From the NCBI GenBank assembly GCA_027065215.1, contig JAMOOT010000259.1, positions 1 through 33,943 on the forward strand: DNA of 33,943 nucleotides. Reading direction: 5' to 3'. Positions 1 to 7,459 of this stretch are shown here, in pieces. The notes under the pieces are model-generated. The model saw only the letters and a list, made by a program, of their open reading frames with translations, was not told where the DNA came from and did no database searches. Each line of letters opens with the position of its first letter. The first letter of the stretch is position 1. This stretch comes from Candidatus Omnitrophota bacterium (lineage in GTDB: Bacteria; Omnitrophota; Gorgyraeia; S143-82). The translations under genes were made by a program, and so were the position numbers.

Positions 1-245
1 CGCTCTGGTCGAGGCCTTTGATTTCTCCTCTACTGATTTTGTATTTGATATGTGAAAGATAGGCTAAAGTGCCCTTGCCCCAGTGGCGATTTTATTTGCT
101 TTAGATTCTTGTGTAGAGTCCTATTCTCAAGTTATCTATGAATTTCTCTTTTCAGATAATTTCTTTTGTGCTAATGTATTCTGTTTATATCAGTTTTGGT
201 TGTGGTAAAGGTGTCTTTGAATGGTTTTTAAAGGGGGTAATTTCT
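1..245. other. Non-coding leader before the phosphofructokinase gene
   Basis: No gene is supported here. Frame 2 is open from the window edge to a TGA ending at 55, so up to 17 codons could be the tail of an upstream gene, but the fragment is too short to identify. The rest is T-rich. An in-frame ATG at 138 would give the next gene a 36-residue extension. I reject it because that extension is unlike any phosphofructokinase N-terminus, whereas the ATG at 246 follows an AAAGGGGG box at about 230-237. I see no convincing promoter or hairpin. Confidence 0.5.
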
Positions 246-1457
246 ATGAAGAAAATAGGTATAATCACAAGTGGAGGGGATTGTGGTGGGCTCAATGCTG
301 TGGTAAAGGGTGCAGGTTTGATGGCCTCTCGTTTGGGAATAACTGCATATGTGATTCCTAATGGGTATGCTGGGCTTTATAATCTTATCGATTTTTCAGA
401 TGAAGAGTTAGTTGCCCTTAATCCAGAAAGAGCAGATTTTATTGATGCCAATCTTGCGGGTTCTGAGGCTGGACACTCAAGAGTAAAGGTGCGAAAGATT
501 GATGACCCAAATAAATATGAGCGAATAAAAAAGGGATTGGAGAAATTTGGGATTGAAGGGCTGGTAATAAGTGGCGGAGATGATACTGGAAGTGTAATGG
601 TAGACTTAACCGAACATGGAATAAAATGTGTGCATGCCCCTAAGACGATGGACTTGGATCTGCAAACGTATTCCGTGGGAGGAGACTCTGCAATAAATCG
701 AATTGCTATGTTTGCCCAAGACTTGAAGACTACTGGACGGACTCACAATAGGATAATGGTAGTGGAGGTATTTGGGCGATATGCTGGACATACTGCATTT
801 AGAGGTGGTATAGCAGCAGATGCCGATGCTATATTGATCCCGGAGATTCCAACTGATTTTGATGTGCTTTATGAGCATTGTAAGCAGAGGTATTTTGATC
901 GCATATTGAATTCCGATGTAAAGGCAGGCACATATTTGATAATTGTAGCCGAGGGGATAAAGGATGCAAGCGGAAGAGAATTGGTGGATGACTCTGCCGG
1001 AACAGATGCCTTTGGCCATAAGAAACTGGCTGGGGCTGGGAAATATGTCTGTCAGGAATTGACTAAAAGGTTTAAGGCCGATCCAGAGATTCCAGATTTA
1101 ATGAAGAAGGCAAGACTCTATGTCCCGGGGATATATGAGATTCCTGAAGTGAGAGACGTGCGACCAGGGCATTTGGTTAGGAGTGGCCATTCTTCTGCTT
1201 ATGATGTGAACTTTGGTAAAGAAGTAGGAGGAGCGGCTGTTCTACTATTAAGTAAGGGGGTAGTCGGAGTTACAGTTGTAGGCGTTTATGGCACAGAGAT
1301 TCGTTATATACCCACTACTGAGGCTATAAGGCAGAGGCATGTGGATCTTGCCCAAGTTTCTTTTCACGAGCAACAAGGTGTGTGTTTTGGAAGGCGTCCT
1401 GAAAATTATCAACCTACATTGAGGTCGATAGAAGGCAAGGTGGAAAGATATATGTGA
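246..1457 (+). CDS. pfp: 6-phosphofructokinase, probably pyrophosphate-dependent
   Basis: Phosphofructokinase (PfkA superfamily), 403 residues, cytosolic glycolytic enzyme interconverting fructose 6-phosphate and fructose 1,6-bisphosphate. The N-terminus has the phosphate-donor loop GIITSGGDCGGLNAV. The active-site stretch PKTMDLDL (132-139) carries the catalytic Asp136, and VVEVFGRYAGH is the substrate-binding segment. Two positions decide the donor. The second Asp of GGDD (D113) replaces the Gly of ATP enzymes (E. coli Gly104), and Lys133 replaces the Gly before the T-x-D motif (E. coli Gly124). Asp plus Lys at these sites is the established signature of PPi-dependent enzymes, so I infer PPi use and reversibility. 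The start at 246 follows a GGGGG-type ribosome site at about 233-237. A tRNA gene and an aldolase follow. Family identity is firm; donor specificity is inferred. Confidence 0.9.
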   Translation: MKKIGIITSGGDCGGLNAVVKGAGLMASRLGITAYVIPNGYAGLYNLIDFSDEELVALNPERADFIDANLAGSEAGHSRVKVRKIDDPNKYERIKKGLEKFGIEGLVISGGDDTGSVMVDLTEHGIKCVHAPKTMDLDLQTYSVGGDSAINRIAMFAQDLKTTGRTHNRIMVVEVFGRYAGHTAFRGGIAADADAILIPEIPTDFDVLYEHCKQRYFDRILNSDVKAGTYLIIVAEGIKDASGRELVDDSAGTDAFGHKKLAGAGKYVCQELTKRFKADPEIPDLMKKARLYVPGIYEIPEVRDVRPGHLVRSGHSSAYDVNFGKEVGGAAVLLLSKGVVGVTVVGVYGTEIRYIPTTEAIRQRHVDLAQVSFHEQQGVCFGRRPENYQPTLRSIEGKVERYM

Positions 1458-1478
1458 ATGTTTGGTGAGTTTGTTGTC

Positions 1479-1508
1479 TTGCTTGTGATTTACCTGCTGT
1501 GGTAAGAT
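1479..1508 (+). promoter_or_regulatory. Possible promoter for tRNA-Ser
   Basis: TTGCTT at 1479-1484 is followed after 18 bases by TAAGAT at 1503-1508. A TG one base before the -10 (1500-1501) gives an extended -10 element. Transcription would begin near 1515, about a dozen bases before the tRNA. Only three of six -35 bases fit the consensus, so this is tentative. Confidence 0.35.
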
Positions 1509-1527
1509 ATCAAATAGGTTTTGCTCT

Positions 1528-1620
1528 GGAGAGGTGCCGGAGTGGACGAACGGGTGCGACTGGAAATCGCATGTACCCCCACAAGGGGTACCCAGGGTTC
1601 AAATCCCTGCCTCTCCGCCA
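1528..1620 (+). tRNA. tRNA-Ser (anticodon GGA)
   Basis: A complete 93-base class II tRNA. The acceptor stem GGAGAGG pairs with CCTCTCC, with discriminator G1617 and an encoded CCA at 1618-1620. The anticodon arm is TGCGA / CTGGAAA / TCGCA, giving anticodon GGA (1562-1564), which reads UCC and UCU serine codons. A long variable arm, GTACCCC-ACAA-GGGGTAC, is typical of tRNA-Ser, and the T loop reads GTTCAAATC. It lies between the phosphofructokinase and aldolase genes, with no sign of an integrated element or att-site duplication beside it. Confidence 0.97.
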
Positions 1621-1680
1621 GGGTTGTTTTTCAGTTGATTTTGTTTTGTTAGTGTTCTCGAATAATCAAGGAGGTGACTA

Positions 1681-3078
1681 ATGTTAGAAAGGCTTTCCGA
1701 GGCAATTAGATCTGCAATTGGGGTTGAGGGAAATTCAGTAGTTATTAAGGACGAAACCATGCTTATATCAAAGGCAATAGATGATTTGGTTTATGAGCAG
1801 GCCTTAGGAGATGATGATAATCTTCGGTCATATTGCCGGTATCTTATCTGGGAGATAGCGCGTCAGAGAGGGATATATCCTGCCTCTATTCATGATTTCT
1901 ATATTGCTCGGGCATCGGATGCTTGGGGAGGAACAACCGTGCCTGCTATTAACATACGAGGATTGACCTATGACACGGCTCGTGCTGTATTTAGGGTGGC
2001 TAAAAGGTTGAAGACCAAGTCTTTTATCTTTGAGATTGCCCGCTCAGAGATCGGTTATACTGCGCAGCCCCCTGCTGATTACGCTGGCTCTATTTTGGCT
2101 GCAGCAATAAAAGAGGGTTATACTGGACCGGTCTTTATCCAGGGAGACCATTTCCAGGTCAATGCCAAAAACTATAAGGCTGATCCTGAGAAAGAGATTG
2201 CGGGTCTGAAGGCCTTAATCGATGAGGCTATAGCGGCTGGTTTTTATAATATTGATATAGATACCTCTACTTTGGTGGACTTGTCTTATGAGGATGTAAA
2301 TGAGCAGCAGAGGTTAAATTACGAGGTTTGTGCCCAATTGACTAAATATATTCGGGAAAAAGAACCCGAGGGTATTACTATATCAGTAGGAGGTGAAATA
2401 GGAGAGGTAGGAGAACATAACTCCACCCCTGAAGAGTTGCGGGCGTTTATAGGTGGTTTGAGAAAGGAATTGGGCGACATTATTGGCATTAGTAAGGTCA
2501 GTGTTCAGACTGGGACCTCACATGGTGGGGTTGTTCTTCCGGATGGGTCTGTGGCTAAGGTGAAGGTGGATTTTGATATCCATAAGGCATTAGGGGAGAT
2601 ATGTCGCAAAGAGTACGGTATAGGAGGTACGGTTCAGCATGGGGCCTCAACCTTGCCTGATGAGATGTTCCACAAATTTGTTGAGGTAAATACCTTAGAG
2701 ATCCATTTGGCTACTGGATTCCAAAACATAATCTACGATAGCCCTGCTTTGCCTCAAGAGTTTAAAAAGAAAATATACGATTGGCTCTATGAAAAGTATG
2801 GTTCAACTAAAAAAGTAGATGAGACCGATGAGCAGTTTATTTATAAGAACAGAAAGCGGGGATTTGGCCAGTTTAAAAAGGAGTTCTGGACTCTCCCTGA
2901 TGATGTAAAGGGAAAGATTACAGAGGAGTTAGAAAAGAAATTCGAGTTCTTGTTTAATCAGTTAGGGGCAAAGGATAATGCCGATGTTGTAGAGAAATTT
3001 GTCAAAAAAGTAGAGGTTAAAAAGGGCCCCGCTGATTTTGGGGCAAGTATTGATTATTCCTTTGAAGGAGGCGAGTGA
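1681..3078 (+). CDS. Class II fructose-bisphosphate aldolase-like protein, long form
   Basis: Zinc-type (class II) ketose-bisphosphate aldolase family, 465 residues, predicted to cleave or form fructose 1,6-bisphosphate in the cytosol. Recognisable pieces in order: GDHFQ with Asp156-His157, matching the D-H pair of class II enzymes; GGEIGEVGEH at 237-246, the acidic metal-binding segment; GTSHGG with His281; and VQHGAST with His320 followed by LEIHLATGFQN, matching the usual L-H-G-G-S-G and I-N-I-A-T motifs. All expected metal ligands therefore appear present. It is about 150 residues longer than common enzymes (around 300), with an extra N-terminal helical region of about 80 residues and a charged C-terminal tail. 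The start has a strong AAGGAGGTGA box. Its stop overlaps the ilvD start. Pairing with the upstream phosphofructokinase favours a glycolytic role; a tagatose-bisphosphate or other sugar aldolase is the alternative. Confidence 0.75.
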   Translation: MLERLSEAIRSAIGVEGNSVVIKDETMLISKAIDDLVYEQALGDDDNLRSYCRYLIWEIARQRGIYPASIHDFYIARASDAWGGTTVPAINIRGLTYDTARAVFRVAKRLKTKSFIFEIARSEIGYTAQPPADYAGSILAAAIKEGYTGPVFIQGDHFQVNAKNYKADPEKEIAGLKALIDEAIAAGFYNIDIDTSTLVDLSYEDVNEQQRLNYEVCAQLTKYIREKEPEGITISVGGEIGEVGEHNSTPEELRAFIGGLRKELGDIIGISKVSVQTGTSHGGVVLPDGSVAKVKVDFDIHKALGEICRKEYGIGGTVQHGASTLPDEMFHKFVEVNTLEIHLATGFQNIIYDSPALPQEFKKKIYDWLYEKYGSTKKVDETDEQFIYKNRKRGFGQFKKEFWTLPDDVKGKITEELEKKFEFLFNQLGAKDNADVVEKFVKKVEVKKGPADFGASIDYSFEGGE

Positions 3079-4733
3079 TGCGAAGTGATGAGGTAAAAAA
3101 GGGGTTAGAGCGGGTTCCCCATCGGGCATTGTTATACGCTACGGGTATTAACGAGAAGGATCTTACTCGTCCGTTTATTGGTGTTGCTTCGGGTTTTACG
3201 GATATAATACCTGGGCATGTGGAATTGCGGTCCTTAGAGAGGTTTGTTGAACGAGGGATTGCTTATGCAGGTGGTGTGCCGTTTATCTTTGGTATCCCAG
3301 GGATATGTGATGGCATTGCTATGGGCCATAGTGGGATGTTCTATTCCTTGCCGTCTCGAGAGTTGATTGCTGATGCTATTGAGTGTGTGGTAGAGGCGCA
3401 TAAGTTTGATGGATTGGTTTGCTTAACTAATTGCGATAAGATTACTCCTGGTATGCTTATGGCTATTGCACGATTAAATATACCAGCAATAGTGGTTACT
3501 GCTGGGCCAATGATTGCTGGTAACTTCGCTGGGCAACGATTGTCTTTGGTGAGAGATACATTCGAGGCCTTGGCCAGATATAAAAAAGGAGAAATAGACG
3601 AGGACACGCTTAACAATTTAGAGATACGCGCTTGCCCGGGGGTTGGTTCTTGCCAGGGGCTTTATACTGCCAATACAATGGCTTGCCTTACTGAGGCCCT
3701 TGGGATGAGTTTGCCTGGTTGCGGGACGGCCCCTGCGGTTTTGGCTGAAAAGAAGAGGATAGCCACTTATAGCGGGGAGCGAATAGTGGAGTTAGTTAGG
3801 GAGAACATTCGACCACGCGATATTATGACAAGAGATGCTTTTGAGAATGCGATTACAGTTGATATGGCCTTGGGGGGGTCTACCAATACTGTACTTCACC
3901 TTTTGGCTGTAGCCCATGCTGCAGAGGTGGATCTGCCCTTGGAGGTCTTTGACCAGATAAGTCAAAGGACGCCTCACATTGCAAGTTTGCGGCCTGGAGG
4001 GGACTATTTTATGGAAGACCTGCATTGGGCGGGAGGAATCCCTGCAGTATTAAAGACCTTGGGAGATAGGATAAAAGATAATCTTACTGTCAGTGGAATG
4101 AAGGTAAGGGATATTCAGAAACGGGCTCGTGTGTTTTACTCAGATGTGTTAAGGCCAATAGATAAGCCTTATCATCCAGAAGGAGGATTAGCGGTTCTTT
4201 GGGGTAATTTGGCTCCAGAGGGAGCAGTTGTCAAGCAATCAGCAGTAAGCGAGAAGATGTTGAAGTTTAAAGGGAAGGCAAGGTGTTTTGATAGAGAAGA
4301 GGATGCACTTAAAGAGATATTGGGAGGAAAGATTCAGGCCGGTACAGTCATAGTTATCAGGTACGAAGGCCCTAAGGGTGGGCCTGGTATGCGGGAGATG
4401 TTGGCGCCTACCTCTGCTGTTATTGGCATGGGGTTGGGAGAGTCAGTGGCCTTGATTACTGATGGTAGGTTTTCAGGGGGAACTCGTGGCCCGTGTATTG
4501 GACATGTCTCTCCTGAGGCCGCTGAAGGAGGACCAATTGCTTATGTGAAAGATGGAGATGAGATAGAGATAGACATCCCTAATAAGAAGATAACCTTACT
4601 TGTTTCGGATAAGGAGTTAGAAGATCGAAAGAAAAAGATGAAATTATTGGGGCCGAAGATTACCAAGGGATATCTTGCTCGTTATTCTAAGATGGTGACT
4701 TCTGCCTCTAAAGGTGCAGTATATATGGATTGA
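3078..4733 (+). CDS. ilvD: Dihydroxy-acid dehydratase
   Basis: IlvD/Edd family, 551 residues, cytosolic iron-sulfur enzyme converting 2,3-dihydroxy-isovalerate (or -methylvalerate) to the 2-keto acid in valine and isoleucine synthesis. Visible motifs: IPGHVELR, GICDGIAMGHSGM with Cys77, TNCDKITPGM with Cys119, GSCQGLYTANTMACL with Cys192, and DGRFSGGTRGPCIGHVSPEA near the C-terminus. The first motif reads P-G-H, as in E. coli IlvD, rather than the P-C-N of [2Fe-2S] relatives. I infer the oxygen-labile [4Fe-4S] subtype. I choose the ATG at 3078, which overlaps the aldolase stop and sits 6-7 bases after GGAGG; a GTG at 3075 is less well spaced. ilvC follows at once, while ilvB/ilvN are not in the window. 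Confidence 0.95.
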   Translation: MRSDEVKKGLERVPHRALLYATGINEKDLTRPFIGVASGFTDIIPGHVELRSLERFVERGIAYAGGVPFIFGIPGICDGIAMGHSGMFYSLPSRELIADAIECVVEAHKFDGLVCLTNCDKITPGMLMAIARLNIPAIVVTAGPMIAGNFAGQRLSLVRDTFEALARYKKGEIDEDTLNNLEIRACPGVGSCQGLYTANTMACLTEALGMSLPGCGTAPAVLAEKKRIATYSGERIVELVRENIRPRDIMTRDAFENAITVDMALGGSTNTVLHLLAVAHAAEVDLPLEVFDQISQRTPHIASLRPGGDYFMEDLHWAGGIPAVLKTLGDRIKDNLTVSGMKVRDIQKRARVFYSDVLRPIDKPYHPEGGLAVLWGNLAPEGAVVKQSAVSEKMLKFKGKARCFDREEDALKEILGGKIQAGTVIVIRYEGPKGGPGMREMLAPTSAVIGMGLGESVALITDGRFSGGTRGPCIGHVSPEAAEGGPIAYVKDGDEIEIDIPNKKITLLVSDKELEDRKKKMKLLGPKITKGYLARYSKMVTSASKGAVYMD

Positions 4734-4757
4734 TTGAACAAGAGATGGGAGGTTGTT

Positions 4758-5753
4758 ATGGCTAAGATTTATTATGAGAAAGATGCAGATATGTCGGTTC
4801 TGAAGAACAAAGTGGTGGCGGTTATTGGGTACGGTATTCAAGGCAGGGCCCAGGCCTTGAATCTGAAAGACAGCGGAGTGAATGTGGTGGTTTCAGAATT
4901 AGAAGGGACGCCAAATTACGAACAGGCAAAAAAGGATGGCTTTAATCCGGTCGATGCCAGTTCTGCCGCTGAGAAAGGGGATATTATTCAAATACTTACT
5001 CAAGATCATGTCCAGCCATATGTTTACAAAAATTTTGTTGCCCCACATATGAAAAAAGGCAAGGCCTTGGTATTCTCTCATGGGTTTAACATCCATTTTA
5101 ATCAGATAGTTCCACCACCTGAGGTAGATGTTTTTATGGTTGCTCCTAAGGGCCCCGGGTCTTTGGTGAGAAAGATGTATGAAGAAGGGAAAGGTGTCCC
5201 TTGTTTGGTGGCTATTCACCAGGATGCAAGCGGAAATGCCTTGAAGTTGGCCCTTGCTTATGCTAAGGGTATTGGGGGACTAAAGGCAGGTGTTATAGAA
5301 ACCACATTTAAAGAGGAGACAGAAACCGATCTGTTTGGAGAGCAAGTAGTCCTCTGTGGTGGCGTAAGCCAGCTAATAAAGGCAGGTTTTGAGACATTGG
5401 TCGAGGCAGGTTATCAACCTGAGATTGCTTATTTTGAATGCTTGCACGAATTAAAACTTATAACTGATATGATATATGAAGTCGGTATTGCTGGGATGAG
5501 AAAGCGCGTGTCAGATACGGCTGAATATGGGGATCTGACTCGAGGGACGCGAGTTATAAATGATTCAGTAAGGGCTGAGATGAAGAAAATACTTAAGGAG
5601 ATTCAGAATGGTGAGTTTGCGCGAGAGTGGATTTTGGAAAATCAGGCAGGAAGGCCAGTGTATAATGCCTTGGGTAAAAAGGAGGCCAACCATCTGATCG
5701 AGGAAGTGGGCCGTAAGTTAAGGAAGATGATGCCTTGGATGAAAGGGGAGTAG
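4758..5753 (+). CDS. ilvC: Ketol-acid reductoisomerase
   Basis: Class I KARI, 331 residues. It isomerises and reduces acetolactate or acetohydroxybutyrate to the dihydroxy acid used by IlvD, with Mg2+ and a nicotinamide cofactor. The Rossmann fingerprint is VIGYGIQGRAQ (23-33), and later motifs include FSHGFNIHF, MVAPKGPG and ETDLFGEQ with metal-binding acids. The cofactor loop after strand beta-2 reads VSELEGTPNY (45-54), where NADPH enzymes usually have an L-R-K-G-S-P-S-W pattern. Two basic residues are replaced by Leu48 and Glu49, hinting at NADH preference (inference). The start at 4758 is preceded by GGGAGG; an upstream in-frame TTG at 4734 lacks a ribosome site. It is co-transcribed with ilvD, 24 bases apart. 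Confidence 0.95.
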   Translation: MAKIYYEKDADMSVLKNKVVAVIGYGIQGRAQALNLKDSGVNVVVSELEGTPNYEQAKKDGFNPVDASSAAEKGDIIQILTQDHVQPYVYKNFVAPHMKKGKALVFSHGFNIHFNQIVPPPEVDVFMVAPKGPGSLVRKMYEEGKGVPCLVAIHQDASGNALKLALAYAKGIGGLKAGVIETTFKEETETDLFGEQVVLCGGVSQLIKAGFETLVEAGYQPEIAYFECLHELKLITDMIYEVGIAGMRKRVSDTAEYGDLTRGTRVINDSVRAEMKKILKEIQNGEFAREWILENQAGRPVYNALGKKEANHLIEEVGRKLRKMMPWMKGE

Positions 5754-5763
5754 CCGAATAGGA

Positions 5764-6987
5764 ATGCACGATATCATTACCTTTATAATGGCCGGTGGTA
5801 AGGGGGAAAGGCTTTACCCCCTTACCAAGGATCGGGCCAAGCCAGCAGTTCCGTTTGGGGGGATTTATCGGATAATAGATTTTCCTTTGAATAATTGTAT
5901 AAATTCCGGATTGCGCAGGATTTATGTCCTTACCCAGTACAAATCTACTTCCCTCCAGAGGCATATCAGTTTAGGGTGGAATATCTTTACACGCGAGATA
6001 AATGAGTATATAGAGGTAGTTCCTGCCCAGCAGAGGGTGGGGGAGATGTGGTATCAAGGAACAGCGGATGCAATCTACCAGAATTTATATGCAATTAGGC
6101 AAGAGAACCCAGAGGATGTGCTTATTCTTTCAGGTGACCATGTCTATAAGATGGATTATCGAGAGATGATTGATTACCACCGTTATATGGATGCAGATGT
6201 TACTTTGGCCGCTGTCCCAATGAGTAAAGAATTATCCAGCCAGTTTGGGATAATAGAAGTGGGTAAGGGGAATAAGATAATTAACTTCCATGAGAAGCCA
6301 AAGGATCCAGTGGTGATGCCTGATGACCCTGATAGCATATTGGTCAATATGGGAATTTATGTCTTTAAAAGAGATGTTTTGATTGAGGAATTGGAAGAAG
6401 ATGCTCGAAAGAAATCTTCTCATCATGATTTTGGGAAGAATGTCCTCCCTACTATGTTGAAAAAGAAGCGTAAGATGTTTGTCTTTCATTTTCGGGATAA
6501 AAATGGTAAGAAGCCCAAGTATTGGCGGGATATTGGGACAATTCAAGCCTACTATGAGGCCAATATGGATCTGGTAAAGGTTACACCTGAATTTAATCTC
6601 TATGACCGGGATTGGCCGATTAGGACGTATCAAGTTCAGTCTCCGCCAGCCAAGACTGTGTTTGCTGGAGGAGATACTGGAGATAGAATCGGGTTGGTTT
6701 TGGACTCGCTGATAAGTAATGGTTGTATTGTGAGTGGTGGGAAGGTTGTTCGTTCTATCCTTTCTCCGGGAGTGAGGGTAAACAGTTATGCTGTTGTAGA
6801 GGATTCTATTTTGATGAATGGCGTGAATATTGGTAGGTACTCTAAGATTCGACGGGCAATTATAGATAAAGGTGTCCATGTCCCTCCAGGCACGCAAATT
6901 GGCTATGATATAGAGGAAGATAAAAAGAGGTTCTATGTCCATCCGTCAGGTGTGGTGGTAATCCCTAAGGGGACACAGTTGTCGTGA
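5764..6987 (+). CDS. glgC: Glucose-1-phosphate adenylyltransferase
   Basis: ADP-glucose pyrophosphorylase, 407 residues, cytosolic; makes ADP-glucose from ATP and glucose 1-phosphate, the committed step of bacterial glycogen synthesis. The N-terminal nucleotidyltransferase domain shows AGGKGERLYPLTKDRAKPAV, the substrate site FGGIYRIIDFPLNN, SGDHVYKMDY, and NFHEKP with the sugar-phosphate lysine. The C-terminal part has hexapeptide-like repeats of a left-handed beta helix ending in VVVIPKGTQ. Length is near the family norm. It starts 10 bases after ilvC, with GGGGAG as the best, rather distant, ribosome site, and its stop overlaps the GTG start of the next gene. No other glycogen genes are in the window. 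Confidence 0.95.
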   Translation: MHDIITFIMAGGKGERLYPLTKDRAKPAVPFGGIYRIIDFPLNNCINSGLRRIYVLTQYKSTSLQRHISLGWNIFTREINEYIEVVPAQQRVGEMWYQGTADAIYQNLYAIRQENPEDVLILSGDHVYKMDYREMIDYHRYMDADVTLAAVPMSKELSSQFGIIEVGKGNKIINFHEKPKDPVVMPDDPDSILVNMGIYVFKRDVLIEELEEDARKKSSHHDFGKNVLPTMLKKKRKMFVFHFRDKNGKKPKYWRDIGTIQAYYEANMDLVKVTPEFNLYDRDWPIRTYQVQSPPAKTVFAGGDTGDRIGLVLDSLISNGCIVSGGKVVRSILSPGVRVNSYAVVEDSILMNGVNIGRYSKIRRAIIDKGVHVPPGTQIGYDIEEDKKRFYVHPSGVVVIPKGTQLS

Positions 6988-7436
6988 TAAAGAAAGCAAG
7001 ATTGTCCCATACTGATCAGATATATGAAATTATAAGTTCATTTGCTAAGAAGGAATTGCTCCTGCCTCGCTCAAAACCTGATATCTATGAACATATTCGC
7101 GATTTTTTTGTTTGGGAAGAGAACGATAAGATATTAGGATGTTCTGCTTTGCATATTGTCTGGCAGAATTTAGGGGAGATAAGGTCTTTAGCAGTTAGAG
7201 ATGAAAACCAAAACGATGGTATTGGACGAGAATTAGTCTTGTCTTGTCTAAATGAGGCCAGAGAGTTGGGATTGAAAGAAGTGTTTGCATTGACTTATGT
7301 GCCGAGTTTTTTTGAGAAGTTGGGGTTTTGTTTGATTGATAAACACCAGTTGCCACGTAAGATATGGACCGATTGTGTAAATTGCCCTTATTTCCCTGAC
7401 TGTAAGGAGCAGGCAGTAATAATAAAGATAAATTAG
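6984..7436 (+). CDS. GNAT acetyltransferase, short N-acetylglutamate synthase-like
   Basis: A 150-residue single-domain GNAT protein, cytosolic. The acetyl-CoA loop is QNDGIGRELV, preceded by the beta-4 strand EIRSLAV and followed by EVFALTYVPSFFEKLGF. Near the end is a cysteine cluster, CVNCPYFPDC, typical of a group of short GNAT proteins annotated as stand-alone N-acetylglutamate synthases (ArgA-like). That group would make the first intermediate of arginine synthesis. It begins with a GTG overlapping the glgC stop and abuts the gatB leader, so it is likely in the same transcript. Family membership is clear; the substrate is inferred, and the protein could acetylate another small molecule. 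Confidence 0.8.
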   Translation: MIKKARLSHTDQIYEIISSFAKKELLLPRSKPDIYEHIRDFFVWEENDKILGCSALHIVWQNLGEIRSLAVRDENQNDGIGRELVLSCLNEARELGLKEVFALTYVPSFFEKLGFCLIDKHQLPRKIWTDCVNCPYFPDCKEQAVIIKIN

Positions 7437-7459
7437 TGTTTTATCAGGAGGAGATAGAT

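Noticed and set aside
138..245. Longer phosphofructokinase start at ATG 138
   Set aside because: The 36 extra residues resemble no phosphofructokinase N-terminus, and the ribosome site and conserved start fit ATG 246.
606..1019. Minus-strand open frames throughout, for example 606-1019, 6232-6942 and 16900-17358
   Set aside because: Each lies antisense inside a well-supported + strand gene; their compositions are those of shadow frames, and none shows a known motif.
1528..1620. tRNA-Ser as an integration site for a mobile element
   Set aside because: No integrase, no repeated tRNA 3' end and no foreign-looking genes next to it.
1499..1681. 60-codon open frame over the tRNA
   Set aside because: It is read straight through the tRNA-Ser gene and has no ribosome site or protein-like features.
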